A stretch of 64,000 nucleotides of DNA from Bacillota bacterium (lineage in GTDB: Bacteria; Bacillota; Clostridia; Tissierellales; Sedimentibacteraceae), in the NCBI GenBank assembly GCA_023453025.1, contig JAEXUD010000013.1, positions 1 through 64,000 of the forward strand, written 5' to 3'. Shown here piece after piece: positions 15,808 to 24,619 of this stretch (its first letter is position 1; each line of letters opens with the position of its first letter). A program made the translations under genes and the position numbers. The notes beneath the pieces are model-generated. The model did not search any database and was not told the DNA's origin. It was given only the letters and a program-made list of their open reading frames with translations.

Positions 15808-15893
15808 AATAGTGGCAAAATTTTCTAAAGAAAATGACGCAAAGCTATAGGGTCTAAGCTATCTAGTATAGTATGACAGCCAGTTGCTGTACA
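15808..15893 (+). promoter_or_regulatory. Cyclic di-GMP-I (GEMM-I) riboswitch upstream of the Flp pilin
   Basis: The conserved GEMM-I elements occur in order: AGTGGCAAAA, a hairpin (ATTTTC taaa GAAAAT), TGACGCAAAGCTATAGGGTC, TAAGCTA...TAGTATGACAGCCAGTTGC. These match the known c-di-GMP-I aptamer layout, with TAAA in place of the usual GAAA tetraloop. Downstream is a short ACAAC gcaa GTTGT hairpin, then a strong terminator at 15960. C-di-GMP binding would therefore switch between readthrough and termination ahead of flp. Direction (on or off) cannot be fixed by eye. Confidence 0.9.
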
Positions 15894-15959
15894 ACGCAAG
15901 TTGTATATTAAGTGTACATAATTATTTTAATATATTTATTGTACATATTTAACGAACCT

Positions 15960-15989
15960 AACTTTGCTATTTCCGGCAAAGTTTTTTTT
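15960..15989 (+). terminator. Riboswitch terminator (expression platform)
   Basis: AACTTTGC, loop TATTTCCG, GCAAAGTT then eight T. It lies 65 bases before the flp start and after the aptamer, so it is the likely regulated terminator. Confidence 0.85.
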
Positions 15990-16053
15990 GTTAAAAATTT
16001 AATTTCTCTCTATTCGTATTTGCTGCTATTAAAAAATACATAGGAGGGAACAA

Positions 16054-16230
16054 ATGAAAAAATATTTACAATGGTTAAAGGACGAGGAAAGCGGACAAGG
16101 TATGGTAGAGTATGGTTTGATAATTGCTATTATTTCAGTTGTAGCAATTGCTGCTATCAGAGGTATCGGAGGAAATGTTCTGGGATTTTTCCAAGATGCG
16201 GAGACTGCAACAAACACGCCTACTCCATAA
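16054..16230 (+). CDS. flp: Flp-family pilin
   Basis: A 58-residue prepilin. A short charged leader ends in ESG, followed by QGMVEYGLIIAIISVVAI; the Glu5-Tyr6 pair after the cleavage glycine is the Flp signature. Cleavage would leave a ~44-residue mature pilin that is mostly one hydrophobic helix with a short polar tail. It is the major subunit of the Tad pilus. The start has AGGAGGG 8 bases upstream. The gene follows a c-di-GMP-I riboswitch and precedes a hairpin terminator at 16254, an arrangement that would yield more pilin mRNA than downstream assembly mRNA. Confidence 0.92.
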   Translation: MKKYLQWLKDEESGQGMVEYGLIIAIISVVAIAAIRGIGGNVLGFFQDAETATNTPTP

Positions 16231-16253
16231 TGTATGTAAACTTTCCAATAAAG

Positions 16254-16291
16254 AGCACCGACTCGCCCGTAAGGTCGGGAAGGTGCTTTTT
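16254..16291 (+). terminator. Hairpin between flp and tadE
   Basis: AGCACC pairs with GGTGCT, with an inner CCCG/CGGG helix, then TTTTT. The tad genes follow without an obvious new promoter, so termination is probably partial. Confidence 0.7.
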
Positions 16292-16312
16292 ACAAATATC
16301 GGGGTGAAAAAT

Positions 16313-16708
16313 ATGGATTATAAAAGTGAGAGCGGTCAAGCGATGGTTGAATTCGCACTTGTTTTGCCGATATTTTTTTTAATTATAGGCGGAATAATAG
16401 ATTTTGGCTGGATTTTTCATCACCAAACAATTGCAAACAATGCTTGCAGGGAAGGTGCCAGATATGCTGCAATTCATTCAAGCGAGTCCGGATACAATGT
16501 TAATGTAACTGAAAATATAGTTAAAAGCTATTTTAGTAATTTTAGTGCTGATGACAATGTAACTGTAGCTATAGAGGCGGATAATATTATATCTGTTTCC
16601 GTATCATACAATGTAGATATACTAACTCCATTCACACCGTTAATTATTGACGATGATGGTGACGGCAAATATATTGTAAGCGCACAAACAAAAATGAGAA
16701 AAGAGTAA
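16313..16708 (+). CDS. TadE-like pseudopilin
   Basis: About 131 residues. The N-terminus MDYKSESGQAMVEFALVLPIFFLIIGGIIDFG shows the TadE prepilin form: a short leader, glycine, then Gln-Ala-Met-Val-Glu-Phe and a hydrophobic helix. NNACREGARYAA is also typical of the family. TadE and TadG proteins are minor pseudopilins of the Flp system, cut by the TadV peptidase. Start set at 16313 by GGGGTG upstream; a longer in-frame reading from 16148 would overlap flp and its terminator. Confidence 0.88.
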   Translation: MDYKSESGQAMVEFALVLPIFFLIIGGIIDFGWIFHHQTIANNACREGARYAAIHSSESGYNVNVTENIVKSYFSNFSADDNVTVAIEADNIISVSVSYNVDILTPFTPLIIDDDGDGKYIVSAQTKMRKE

Positions 16709-16721
16709 ATTCGGAGGAAGT

Positions 16722-17456
16722 ATGAAGAAGGTAAAAATATTAGCCTTACTGTCAGCAATAATTGTTTCTCTGCTTCTGTATAATTTTTTAAATACTGTAA
16801 GTGAACCGGTTATTGTTGAGGTATCAAAGACAGAAGTAATTACTGCCGCACAAAATATTCCTCCAAATACTCCTATAACAAAAGATATGCTTAAAGCTGT
16901 TATGCTGCCTGATGAAGCAGTATTAAGCGAATCTGAAAAAAATATGGACAATGTTGTAGGCAAGGTTTCAACTGCTGAAATTATAGCAGGAGAACAAATC
17001 TTGTCTTCCCGTTTGGTAACTTTGGGAGAAGCAAAATCCGTCAGGTATTTACCATATGCAATAAACCGGGGTATGAGAGCGGTTACGGTCGGGGTGAACA
17101 ATATTTCAGGATTATCTGACATGATAGTACCGGGAAATAAGGTTGATGTGATAGCTCAATATGAAGTCGAAAAAAAAGAACCTGACGGAGATACAATCAC
17201 AATTGATTACACAGTTATGCTTTTAGAAAATATCAAGGTATTGGCAGTGGATGACAGCGTGACAGAGCAGGAAAAAATTGATAGTGAAGATCCATATGTT
17301 TCACTGACACTTGAGGTAACGCCTGAGGAAGCGATGGAAATCAGCATGTCCGAATACAAAGGGCAGTTAAAAGCAGCATTAAGATCGCCATTAGATGACA
17401 AAAAAACATCCTTACCGGCATTAACAATAGACGAAATAATATTTAAAAATAAGTAG
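16722..17456 (+). CDS. cpaB: Flp pilus assembly protein CpaB/RcpC
   Basis: The 244-residue protein has an N-terminal membrane anchor (~4-22) and a SAF domain (PPNTPITKDMLKAVMLPDEAV). In Gram-negatives CpaB/RcpC associates with the secretin; in this Gram-positive setting it must act at the cell envelope without one. Start AGGAAGTATG. It is followed 7 bases later by the TadZ-like gene. Confidence 0.88.
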   Translation: MKKVKILALLSAIIVSLLLYNFLNTVSEPVIVEVSKTEVITAAQNIPPNTPITKDMLKAVMLPDEAVLSESEKNMDNVVGKVSTAEIIAGEQILSSRLVTLGEAKSVRYLPYAINRGMRAVTVGVNNISGLSDMIVPGNKVDVIAQYEVEKKEPDGDTITIDYTVMLLENIKVLAVDDSVTEQEKIDSEDPYVSLTLEVTPEEAMEISMSEYKGQLKAALRSPLDDKKTSLPALTIDEIIFKNK

Positions 17457-17463
17457 GTATGCC

Positions 17464-18660
17464 ATGAAAATAAATGTATTGCTAATCAGTAAAATGGAAA
17501 GCAACATAAATACCCTCAGGCAATTAATAGATGATGATGAGATATTTATACTCGGAGAAACAACAGGCGGCTCCTTGGCATTAGACAAAATTGAAAACAC
17601 ATCCCCGGATATTATAATAATGACATTGGGTGCCGGAGACACAGATGTGCTTAATTTGGCCGAGAGAATCATAATGCACAGACCACGGACATTTGTCATA
17701 CTGGCAGCGGAAAATCTGGATGTTGAAATGATGCAGGCAGCTGTAAATGTCGGTTGCCACAACGTAGTGGAGCTAAAAAAGTCACCCGGCGAATTTTCCG
17801 AATACATAAAGACAGTATACACCAATGAAAAGATCAGAATCAAATCTCTCGGAAAAAATGAAACAATTCTTTGGTCATCTACAGTTATTTCAGTGTTTGG
17901 GGCAAAAGGCGGCTTGGGAAAAAGCACCATTGCTACAAACCTGGCAGTGTCGCTGGCTGAAAAACGTAAAAAGGTAGTGCTGGTTGATTTAGATTTGCAG
18001 TTTGGTGATGCACATATATTTTTAGACATAGAACCAAAGGATACAATAACGGAATTAGTGCAAGATGTCATAACTCCGAACATTGACTCGGTCAGAAGCT
18101 ATATGGCAGTTCATTCAAGCGGTTTGCACGTACTTTGTGCACCAAAAAGCCCTGAATATGCAGAGCTTATTTCACCGGAGAAAATAATGAGCTTATTAAG
18201 CCTTCTCAGAACATATTATGACTATGTGATTATTGATACTGCACCTTCCTTTTCAGAGGTGAATATTACTGCCTTAGAATCTTCATCTCTGATACTTTTT
18301 ATTTCAGGCTTAGATGTTTCAATACTAAAAAATTCAAAAATTAGTGTATCTCTGTTAGAATCACTGCAGCAAACGGACAAAATCAGGGTAATAATTAACA
18401 GGGCGGTAGACATGAACACCATAACCGTGAAGGATGTGCAAAGAATTATCGGATACCCCATATGGGTTAAAATCCCCAGCGATTACAAAGTTGCGGTAAA
18501 CGCATTAAACAGGGGGATTCCGTTCGTGACCGGAGCACCTAAAAGCAAGCTGAGCCAATCCATGAAAGAACTGGTCGATATAATATTAAAAGGGGCAGGC
18601 AGCTATGACATTCAAATGAAAAAAACTAAAAAGAATATTTTTTTCAGAAACAGAAAGTAA
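17464..18660 (+). CDS. Pilus assembly protein CpaE/TadZ (ParA/MinD-like ATPase)
   Basis: 398 residues. Residues ~1-130 form a receiver-like domain, probably pseudo-receiver because the usual acidic phosphorylation pocket is not clear. A MinD/ParA ATPase domain follows, with the deviant Walker A FGAKGGLGKSTIATN (~144-158), DLDLQFGDAHIFLD and DYVIIDTAPSFSE. TadZ proteins place the Tad machine in the cell. It lies in the tad operon between cpaB and the secretion ATPase. Confidence 0.9.
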   Translation: MKINVLLISKMESNINTLRQLIDDDEIFILGETTGGSLALDKIENTSPDIIIMTLGAGDTDVLNLAERIIMHRPRTFVILAAENLDVEMMQAAVNVGCHNVVELKKSPGEFSEYIKTVYTNEKIRIKSLGKNETILWSSTVISVFGAKGGLGKSTIATNLAVSLAEKRKKVVLVDLDLQFGDAHIFLDIEPKDTITELVQDVITPNIDSVRSYMAVHSSGLHVLCAPKSPEYAELISPEKIMSLLSLLRTYYDYVIIDTAPSFSEVNITALESSSLILFISGLDVSILKNSKISVSLLESLQQTDKIRVIINRAVDMNTITVKDVQRIIGYPIWVKIPSDYKVAVNALNRGIPFVTGAPKSKLSQSMKELVDIILKGAGSYDIQMKKTKKNIFFRNRK

Positions 18661-18674
18661 TGAGGTAGAAAAAA

Positions 18675-20042
18675 ATGAGTTTATTAGACAGGCTGGAAAA
18701 ACAAAGATTAATAAGCATTGAAGAAAAAAATTCAGAAAAGAAATCTCAGGATATGCCTGTTGCAAACAATAAAATATATCACGATGAATTTGCAGAATTC
18801 AAGGAGCATGTGCATAAACAATTTATCGAAACAGTTAATCAACAGGATTTAAAATTATTTAACATAGATGATGACCAGGAGCAGCAATTACTTAAAATAA
18901 TGGAGTCCATAGTTGATTCCATGCCGGTTAATATTTCAAGAAGTGAAAAAGCAAGACTGCTAAAAGAGATATTTAATGATGTAATGGGTCTGGGACCTTT
19001 AGTACCGCTTTTAAATGACAATGAAATATCAGAAATAATGGTCAATGGTCCACATCAGATATATGTTGAAAGAAAAGGCAAGCTTGAACTTTCACCGGTT
19101 GTATTTAAGGATGACACACACGTATTAAATATTATTAACCGAATAGTAACATCTGTAGGCAGACGTATAGATGAATCCAGTCCCATGGTAGATGCCCGTT
19201 TAAAGGACGGTTCACGTTTCAATGCCGTAATCCCTCCTCTTTCTTTAAAGGGCCCTGCCATGACTATTCGAAAATTTTCCAAAAGGCCGCTGACAGCAGG
19301 TGATTTAATTAAATATAATTCAATTTCTCCTAAAATGGTATCATTTTTAGAAGCCTGTGTAAAAGGAAAGCTGAATATTATTGTATCCGGCGGCACAGGC
19401 AGTGGAAAAACAACCTTGCTTAATGTTTTATCAAGCTATATACCGCCAAACGAAAGAATAGTTACCATTGAGGATGCTGCAGAACTTCAATTAATGCAAG
19501 ACCATGTGGTTACATTAGAAAGCAGACCGGCTAATCTGGAAGGTGCAGGGCAGATAGGTATAAGAGAATTAGTTCGTAATTCACTCCGTATGCGGCCAGA
19601 TAGAATTATAGTGGGGGAGGTTCGCTCAGGTGAAACCCTGGATATGCTGCAAGCAATGAATACAGGTCACGATGGATCTCTTACCACTGCCCATGCCAAT
19701 TCACCCAGAGAGCTTATGTCACGTATAGAAACAATGGTGCTGATGTCAGGAATGGAGCTTCCGGTAAGAGCAATACGTGAGCAGATACATTCAGCATTGG
19801 ATATTGTAGTACATCAGCAGCGTATGAAGGATGGTTCAAGAAAAGTAATAAATATTACAGAAATTGCCGGGATGGAGGGAGATACCATCACCCTCCAGGA
19901 TATTTTCACCTATAAGGCAGAAGGCCTGGATTCATATGGAAGGATCAAGGGGAGCTTTACAGCTACAGGTATCAGACCTAAGTTTTTAGAAAAGCTTTCT
20001 TCTGTAGGGATTCTTTTAAGAGACGACTGGTTTATAAATTGA
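18675..20042 (+). CDS. tadA: Tad pilus assembly ATPase TadA/CpaF
   Basis: The 455-residue hexameric ATPase of the secretion superfamily powers Flp pilus assembly. An N-terminal segment (~1-100) precedes the conserved core: FNAVIPPLSLKGPAMTIRKF, Walker A GGTGSGKTTLLNVL (~238-251), IEDAAELQL, and RPDRIIVGEVRSGETLDMLQ (Walker B and Asp box), then GSLTTAHANSPRELMSRIETM. It is of the TadA/CpaF branch rather than PilB, with no tetracysteine motif. TadB and TadC follow as its membrane partners. Confidence 0.94.
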   Translation: MSLLDRLEKQRLISIEEKNSEKKSQDMPVANNKIYHDEFAEFKEHVHKQFIETVNQQDLKLFNIDDDQEQQLLKIMESIVDSMPVNISRSEKARLLKEIFNDVMGLGPLVPLLNDNEISEIMVNGPHQIYVERKGKLELSPVVFKDDTHVLNIINRIVTSVGRRIDESSPMVDARLKDGSRFNAVIPPLSLKGPAMTIRKFSKRPLTAGDLIKYNSISPKMVSFLEACVKGKLNIIVSGGTGSGKTTLLNVLSSYIPPNERIVTIEDAAELQLMQDHVVTLESRPANLEGAGQIGIRELVRNSLRMRPDRIIVGEVRSGETLDMLQAMNTGHDGSLTTAHANSPRELMSRIETMVLMSGMELPVRAIREQIHSALDIVVHQQRMKDGSRKVINITEIAGMEGDTITLQDIFTYKAEGLDSYGRIKGSFTATGIRPKFLEKLSSVGILLRDDWFIN

Positions 20043-20049
20043 GGTGTGT

Positions 20050-20994
20050 ATGGAAAAATTATTAATAGTGCTGTTTGGAGCCTTAACAGTTTATTTAATT
20101 GTATATATTTTATTATCCTCATCAGGCAGAGAACAGGTTAAAACCAGAATATCAAAATATTACAACGAAAACAATCCCGATGACGTCCAGGAGCAATTTA
20201 TCAGAGAAAGAAACAAAGAGCAAAAAAATAAAAAAATTGGATTTAAGCTTGTCAGCAAGGAGCTTGCAAATTACATAGCTTCCTCAGGATTAAAGCTTAC
20301 TGCTCTTGAATTTATATATTTTTGGATAGGTGTGACTATTGTACCTATGCTGTTGACTGTTATATTTGACGGAAACATTATTACCTCAACTGCAGTGGGA
20401 TTCATCGGATTTATAATACCTCCTATTTTAGTAAACAATGCAAGAAAAAAACGTTCGGAATTATTCAGCAAACAGCTCAGTGAAGGGCTTGTGATTATGG
20501 GAAACAGTATAAAAGGAGGCTTTACGTTTTTACAGTCCATGCAAAGCGTGGCAAATGATATGCAATCTCCTATTTCTACAGAATTTACAAGGGTACTAAG
20601 AGAAATACACTATGGTGTAAATCAAGAAACAGCACTAAGGCACATGGTTGACAGAACCGGCAGTCAGGATTTGGAATTATTAGTATCAGCTGTTACTACA
20701 TCTTCGCAGGTCGGAAGCAACTTGACAGAAATTTTGGATACCATTGCCTCCACAATCAGAGAACGAATAAAAATAAAGCAGGAGATAAATACACTTACTG
20801 CCCAGGGACGTATATCCGGAATGCTGATAGGTGTCTTGCCCATAGCAATCGTTCTGGCAGTTATGGTGCTGAACCCTGATTATTTTGCAGGATTTTTTGA
20901 AACAAATATGGGCAAAATCTTACTTGCAGTATCAATTACAATGGAAACATTGGGATTTTTATTTATAAGAAAAATCATTAATATAGAAATGTGA
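20050..20994 (+). CDS. tadB: Tad pilus inner-membrane platform protein TadB
   Basis: About 314 residues with a type II secretion F domain. It has an N-terminal membrane helix, a pair of helices near ~90-130, the cytoplasmic helical F domain (SEGLVIMGNSIKGGFTFLQSMQSVA; HYGVNQETALRHM), and C-terminal membrane helices. ATG 20050 is preferred because GAGGTG lies just upstream; an in-frame GTG at 20044 is inside that site. TadB and TadC form the platform on which TadA acts. Confidence 0.9.
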   Translation: MEKLLIVLFGALTVYLIVYILLSSSGREQVKTRISKYYNENNPDDVQEQFIRERNKEQKNKKIGFKLVSKELANYIASSGLKLTALEFIYFWIGVTIVPMLLTVIFDGNIITSTAVGFIGFIIPPILVNNARKKRSELFSKQLSEGLVIMGNSIKGGFTFLQSMQSVANDMQSPISTEFTRVLREIHYGVNQETALRHMVDRTGSQDLELLVSAVTTSSQVGSNLTEILDTIASTIRERIKIKQEINTLTAQGRISGMLIGVLPIAIVLAVMVLNPDYFAGFFETNMGKILLAVSITMETLGFLFIRKIINIEM

Positions 20995-21001
20995 GGAGCA
21001 T

Positions 21002-21931
21002 ATGACGGCCTTTATTTCCGCACTATTCGGAGTTACAGTATTTTTAACATTGACAGCAGCGTTTTATCAATACGGAACAAACAAGGACAATCTCGACAGA
21101 CGATTGGCAGCTATATCCGGTAAAAGTATTGAAGATGTTGTTGACGAAGAAATGAAGAAACCCTTATGGGACAGATTTTTTAAACCTATAATTAATTTAA
21201 CAGCTAAAATGTGCAATAAATATTTATATACAGCAAATGATTCTAAAAAGTCAGAGCAGTTGAGAAAGATGCTTCGCCGGGCAGGTGTTACCATGTCGGT
21301 CGGTGAGTACAATGCAATCAGATTTATTGTAATAATATTCTTTGCAGTCTTGTTATTATTAATCGGTTATATGCTGAAGCTTAAGGGTCTTGCCATAATA
21401 TCAGCGCCTCTTTTAGGTGCATATTCGGCCTTTGCAATAATGCGTTTTAATCTGGCATCAAATATTACCAAAAGACGGGAAAAAATGGAAAAACAGCTGC
21501 CTGATATTTTAGATATGATAAGCGTAAACGTAGAGGCAGGACTTGGATTTGAACAGGCAATCCTGCATGTTATAAATCATTTTGAAGGACCCTTGGTTGA
21601 TGAATTTACCATAACCTACAGAGAAATGACCATGGGCAGGAACAGGAGAGACGCATTGGTGCTCCTTGGCGAAAGATGTGATATTGAAGATATAAAATCC
21701 TTTACAGGAGCAGTAATTCAAGCAGGCAAAATGGGTATATCATTAAAAAATGTACTTAGGACACAATCACAAGCCATACGCCAAAGCAGACGAAACAAAA
21801 TAGAGGAGCGTGCTATGAAAATTTCGGTAAAAATGCTTATACCTATGGTTATATTTATATTTCCGGTAATTTTTATTTCATTAATGGGGCCGGCTGTTAT
21901 CAGAATTATTGAAGAATTAGGTGGAAAGTGA
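21002..21931 (+). CDS. tadC: Tad pilus inner-membrane platform protein TadC
   Basis: 309 residues, second T2SS-F-domain protein of the pair. The core EKQLPDILDMISVNVEAGLGFEQAI followed by TMGRNRRDAL is characteristic. Membrane helices occur at both ends. It starts 7 bases after tadB with GAGGAG. The stop codon overlaps the next start (TGATG), so the following gene is translationally coupled. Confidence 0.9.
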   Translation: MTAFISALFGVTVFLTLTAAFYQYGTNKDNLDRRLAAISGKSIEDVVDEEMKKPLWDRFFKPIINLTAKMCNKYLYTANDSKKSEQLRKMLRRAGVTMSVGEYNAIRFIVIIFFAVLLLLIGYMLKLKGLAIISAPLLGAYSAFAIMRFNLASNITKRREKMEKQLPDILDMISVNVEAGLGFEQAILHVINHFEGPLVDEFTITYREMTMGRNRRDALVLLGERCDIEDIKSFTGAVIQAGKMGISLKNVLRTQSQAIRQSRRNKIEERAMKISVKMLIPMVIFIFPVIFISLMGPAVIRIIEELGGK

Positions 21932-22260
21932 TGATTGTAATATGCAATGATAAACACTTAGCAAGTGAAATAACACTGGCTGATACATTTTATAAAAGGT
22001 TGAAGGGTCTTTTAGGCAAGAGCTCAATTAATGCGCAGGAAGGTTTATTGCTTAAAAACTGCTCATCAATACATTGCTTTTTTATGAAGTTCACCATTGA
22101 TGCCATCTATCTTTCCAAAAACATGACAGTAATTGAAAAAGAAACAATCAAGCCTTGGAAAACAGGCAAAATGGTTAAGAATACAGCTCATGTTTTAGAG
22201 CTTAAAGAAGGTGCATCACAAAATGTAAAAGCAGGAGACACACTGTTATTTGTGGATTAA
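21931..22260 (+). CDS. DUF192 family protein
   Basis: A 109-residue protein of the DUF192 family: TFYKRLKGLLGKS near the N-terminus, HCFFMKFTIDAIYLS in the centre, and HVLELKEGA near the end are the family signature. The biochemical role is unknown. It is joined to tadC by a TGATG overlap, so it is made with the Tad machinery. No signal peptide is present, so it should be cytoplasmic. Confidence 0.85.
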   Translation: MIVICNDKHLASEITLADTFYKRLKGLLGKSSINAQEGLLLKNCSSIHCFFMKFTIDAIYLSKNMTVIEKETIKPWKTGKMVKNTAHVLELKEGASQNVKAGDTLLFVD

Positions 22261-22277
22261 AATAAAGGAGTTGCAAA

Positions 22278-23282
22278 ATGGAAAACACACTGAATAATAA
22301 AGATAACATAGTCAATCAACTAAGAGAAAAAACGGAAGCAGCAGATATGCACAAGTATCTAAAAAATGCATTTGGAGGATATACAAAAAAATCCGTACAA
22401 GAGTATTTTAACCTGTTGAGAAAGCAGTATCAAACCGCACAAGAAAATTTCAACAGAAATTTAGAAACGATTTTTCAAGAAAAAGAAAGCCTCCGAAATG
22501 ATTATGAAGTAATTCTCAACCGTTACAACAAATTATCTCTTGAATATGACAACCTTACGGAATCCATAAAGACAATAGAGCTTCTGGATACAAAATACTC
22601 ACAGGAGGAGCTTTTAGCTTTACAGAAAAATACAATAGCATTAGAAGAAGAACTTAAAAAATCATATGAAGAAAATAGCACTTTAAGCAATACCATAAAT
22701 AAGCTTAACAAAGATGCTTCTGATTTGAATTTGAGCTTGGAATTATCAAACAAAGAAACAGAGGCACAAAAGCAGCTGCTGATATCCGAAAAACAAGAAT
22801 CAAGAAAGCTTCGTGATAAGATTATAACTGTTTCAAGACAGCTGGAAGAAGAAAAAAACGAGGTCAAATACCTGAAAAATACTATGACAGAAGGAAAATT
22901 TACACAGCTTAATTCTAAAATTAGCGAGTTAAGTGAACAGCTTTCATCGTTAACAGAAGTAAATAAAATACAAGCAGCTGAAAAATTATTAAAGGAAAAA
23001 ACAATTGCTGAATTAAATGAAGAAGTTTCACTTCTAAACCAAAAATTAAACAGTATACAGAAATCAGAGCAAACAACAAGCTTGCAAAACAATAAGCTGT
23101 TATCAGCAAACGAAGCCTTGAAAGCTGCACTTGAAGAAGAATTTAAAAAAACAATAAATTTAATAAATGAAAAATCATGTGTTACAGTTGATAAATTAAT
23201 TGCAGAACAAAGCTTGAGAGATTCTGAAGCAAGACTGGCTGAAATGGAAATCAAGGCCGAATCAGTGAAATCCGGTATCTAG
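22278..23282 (+). CDS. Long coiled-coil protein, DivIVA-like N-terminus
   Basis: 334 residues, almost wholly charged heptad-type coiled coil from ~50 to the end. The start (MHKYLKNAFGGYTKKSVQEYFNLLRKQY, ~residues 28-55) resembles the membrane-curvature-binding N-terminus of DivIVA/GpsB proteins, with glycine-tyrosine followed by a Val-x-x-Tyr-Phe helix. There is no membrane segment. Located between DUF192 and a TadG-like gene, it might mark the cell position of the Tad machine, but that is inference. The gene was not otherwise recognised. Confidence 0.75.
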   Translation: MENTLNNKDNIVNQLREKTEAADMHKYLKNAFGGYTKKSVQEYFNLLRKQYQTAQENFNRNLETIFQEKESLRNDYEVILNRYNKLSLEYDNLTESIKTIELLDTKYSQEELLALQKNTIALEEELKKSYEENSTLSNTINKLNKDASDLNLSLELSNKETEAQKQLLISEKQESRKLRDKIITVSRQLEEEKNEVKYLKNTMTEGKFTQLNSKISELSEQLSSLTEVNKIQAAEKLLKEKTIAELNEEVSLLNQKLNSIQKSEQTTSLQNNKLLSANEALKAALEEEFKKTINLINEKSCVTVDKLIAEQSLRDSEARLAEMEIKAESVKSGI

Positions 23283-23309
23283 CTCATTTTAAAGCCAGTG
23301 GGCGGGACT

Positions 23310-23338
23310 GTCATTCTGAGAGCGCAGCTCGAAGAATC
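23310..23338 (+). repeat. GTCATTCTGAGAGCG...GAAGAATC repeat
   Basis: Almost identical to 48122-48150 and 52126-52154. Lies between the coiled-coil gene and the TadG-like gene. Confidence 0.85.
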
Positions 23339-23399
23339 TTCTCTTTACAACATTGAATGTCAGGACCACACATTAAAAATTGTTATTGAAGGAGAAGCC

Positions 23400-24482
23400 A
23401 TGAAACTATTAAAGCTGTTTAAAGCAAATGAATCCGGGCAAAGCATGGTTTTTGCCGCTGTGATAATGTCAGTGCTTCTGGGGTTTGGAGCATTGGCTGT
23501 AGATACCGGGTATATGAATATTGAAAAAGGCAGGCTGCAAAATGCCTTGGATGCGGCATGCCTTGCAGCTGCACAGGAGCTGCCTGACACGGTAAGAGCT
23601 TCTTCTGTAGCAAATGAATATATACAGTTAAATGGATATGAACCAGATGATATAATAATCAGCTTTGCCGATTCGGACAAAACCATAGCGCTCTCGGGAG
23701 CTAAGCCGATTTCCTTCGGGTTTGCAAAAATCCTGGGTTTTAACGGTACAAACATACAAGCTGAAGCGGCAGCAGAAAAAGTAAAAAAATCATTGGGCGG
23801 AGCATTTGATTATGCAATTTTTTCAGGCAGCACCACACAGCACATGCAATTCGCCTGCAGCAATTTTAATATAACCGGCAGTGTTCACAGCAATCATAAA
23901 TTTAATTTATATGTCTCAAGCACAGAAATAACCGGAGCGGTTGAAGCAGTGAAAACCATCGACATCCAAGGAAGCCATATTGACGTGGGATCTAAGTTAC
24001 CTGATTCGGATATAATTGAAATGCCGGATTTTTCGGATATTATTAAAAACCAGGCTCAGGCAGCAGGGACTTACTATCCAAGCAATAAGACATACAGCGG
24101 AACTACTTTCAATGCGGAGTCTGCAATGTATATAGACGGGGATTTACAGATAAACTCAAGCAGCTTTACCGGAAATGGCATAGTGGTAGCTTCAGGCAAT
24201 ATTACAATCAACACCAGCAACCTGGCAAATCTTTCCGACAGCGATGTTTGCTTTTATTCAAAAAACGGGAACATAAATATAAATGCTTCAGGTGTTGACT
24301 TAAATGGGATTGTATACGCACCAAAGGGCAAAATTGCTATAAACTGCTCATCCGTTACTGTTCATGGCAGAGTTATAGGCAATGAGGTAACCAGCTATGC
24401 AAGTACCATTAATATTATAAGCTCGGATGATGATCTTGACAGTCTTCCATCCACCTCATTCACAGTTAAATTAAAAAGGTGA
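23400..24482 (+). CDS. TadG-like pseudopilin with beta-solenoid-like C-terminal half
   Basis: About 360 residues. The N-terminal ESGQSMVFAAVIMSVLLGFGALAVDTG and KGRLQNALDAACLAAAQ mark the Tad/TadG minor-pilin domain. From ~150 onward the sequence is made of short, repeating, hydrophobic-polar turns (FNITGSVHSNHKFNLYV; DGDLQINSSSFTGNGIVVAS; INASGVDLNGIVYAPKGKIA), suggesting a right-handed beta solenoid like that in the PilX-like protein at 36262. Start placed at 23400 (GGAGAAGCCATG) because the earlier frame runs through the non-coding repeat at 23310. Probably the exposed minor subunit of the Tad pilus. Confidence 0.8.
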   Translation: MKLLKLFKANESGQSMVFAAVIMSVLLGFGALAVDTGYMNIEKGRLQNALDAACLAAAQELPDTVRASSVANEYIQLNGYEPDDIIISFADSDKTIALSGAKPISFGFAKILGFNGTNIQAEAAAEKVKKSLGGAFDYAIFSGSTTQHMQFACSNFNITGSVHSNHKFNLYVSSTEITGAVEAVKTIDIQGSHIDVGSKLPDSDIIEMPDFSDIIKNQAQAAGTYYPSNKTYSGTTFNAESAMYIDGDLQINSSSFTGNGIVVASGNITINTSNLANLSDSDVCFYSKNGNININASGVDLNGIVYAPKGKIAINCSSVTVHGRVIGNEVTSYASTINIISSDDDLDSLPSTSFTVKLKR

Positions 24483-24497
24483 TAACCCAATAATAAT

Positions 24498-24518
24498 CCT
24501 GTCATCCTGAATGACAGG
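24498..24518 (+). other. Hairpin after the Tad cluster
   Basis: CCTGTCAT cctga ATGACAGG, a perfect 8-bp stem without a T-run. The arms resemble the GTCATCCTGA repeat family. Confidence 0.55.
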
Positions 24519-24563
24519 GTGTGGGGGTATTCATAACAATGACACACATTACACAATCAATAT

Positions 24564-24593
24564 TTGACAAATTATGATATTCCTTTGTATAAT
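24564..24593 (+). promoter_or_regulatory. Promoter of the O-antigen-ligase-like gene
   Basis: TTGACA (24564-24569), 18 bases, TATAAT (24588-24593), 27 bases before the ATG. Confidence 0.7.
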
Positions 24594-24619
24594 TTATTTA
24601 TCTTTCAACGGAGGGTATC

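Noticed and set aside
16071..16307. A 78-residue frame overlapping flp
   Set aside because: It is an alternate frame of the flp gene and of the hairpin after it; no family features and no ribosome site.
16148..16708. A longer protein starting at 16148 and covering TadE
   Set aside because: The extension overlaps the Flp pilin gene and its terminator hairpin; the TadE-type N-terminus begins at 16313 with its own ribosome site.
22523..23254. A long minus-strand frame of 243 codons opposite the coiled-coil gene
   Set aside because: The Ser/Phe/Leu-rich composition is what the reverse of a Lys/Glu-rich coiled coil gives; it has no start signal.
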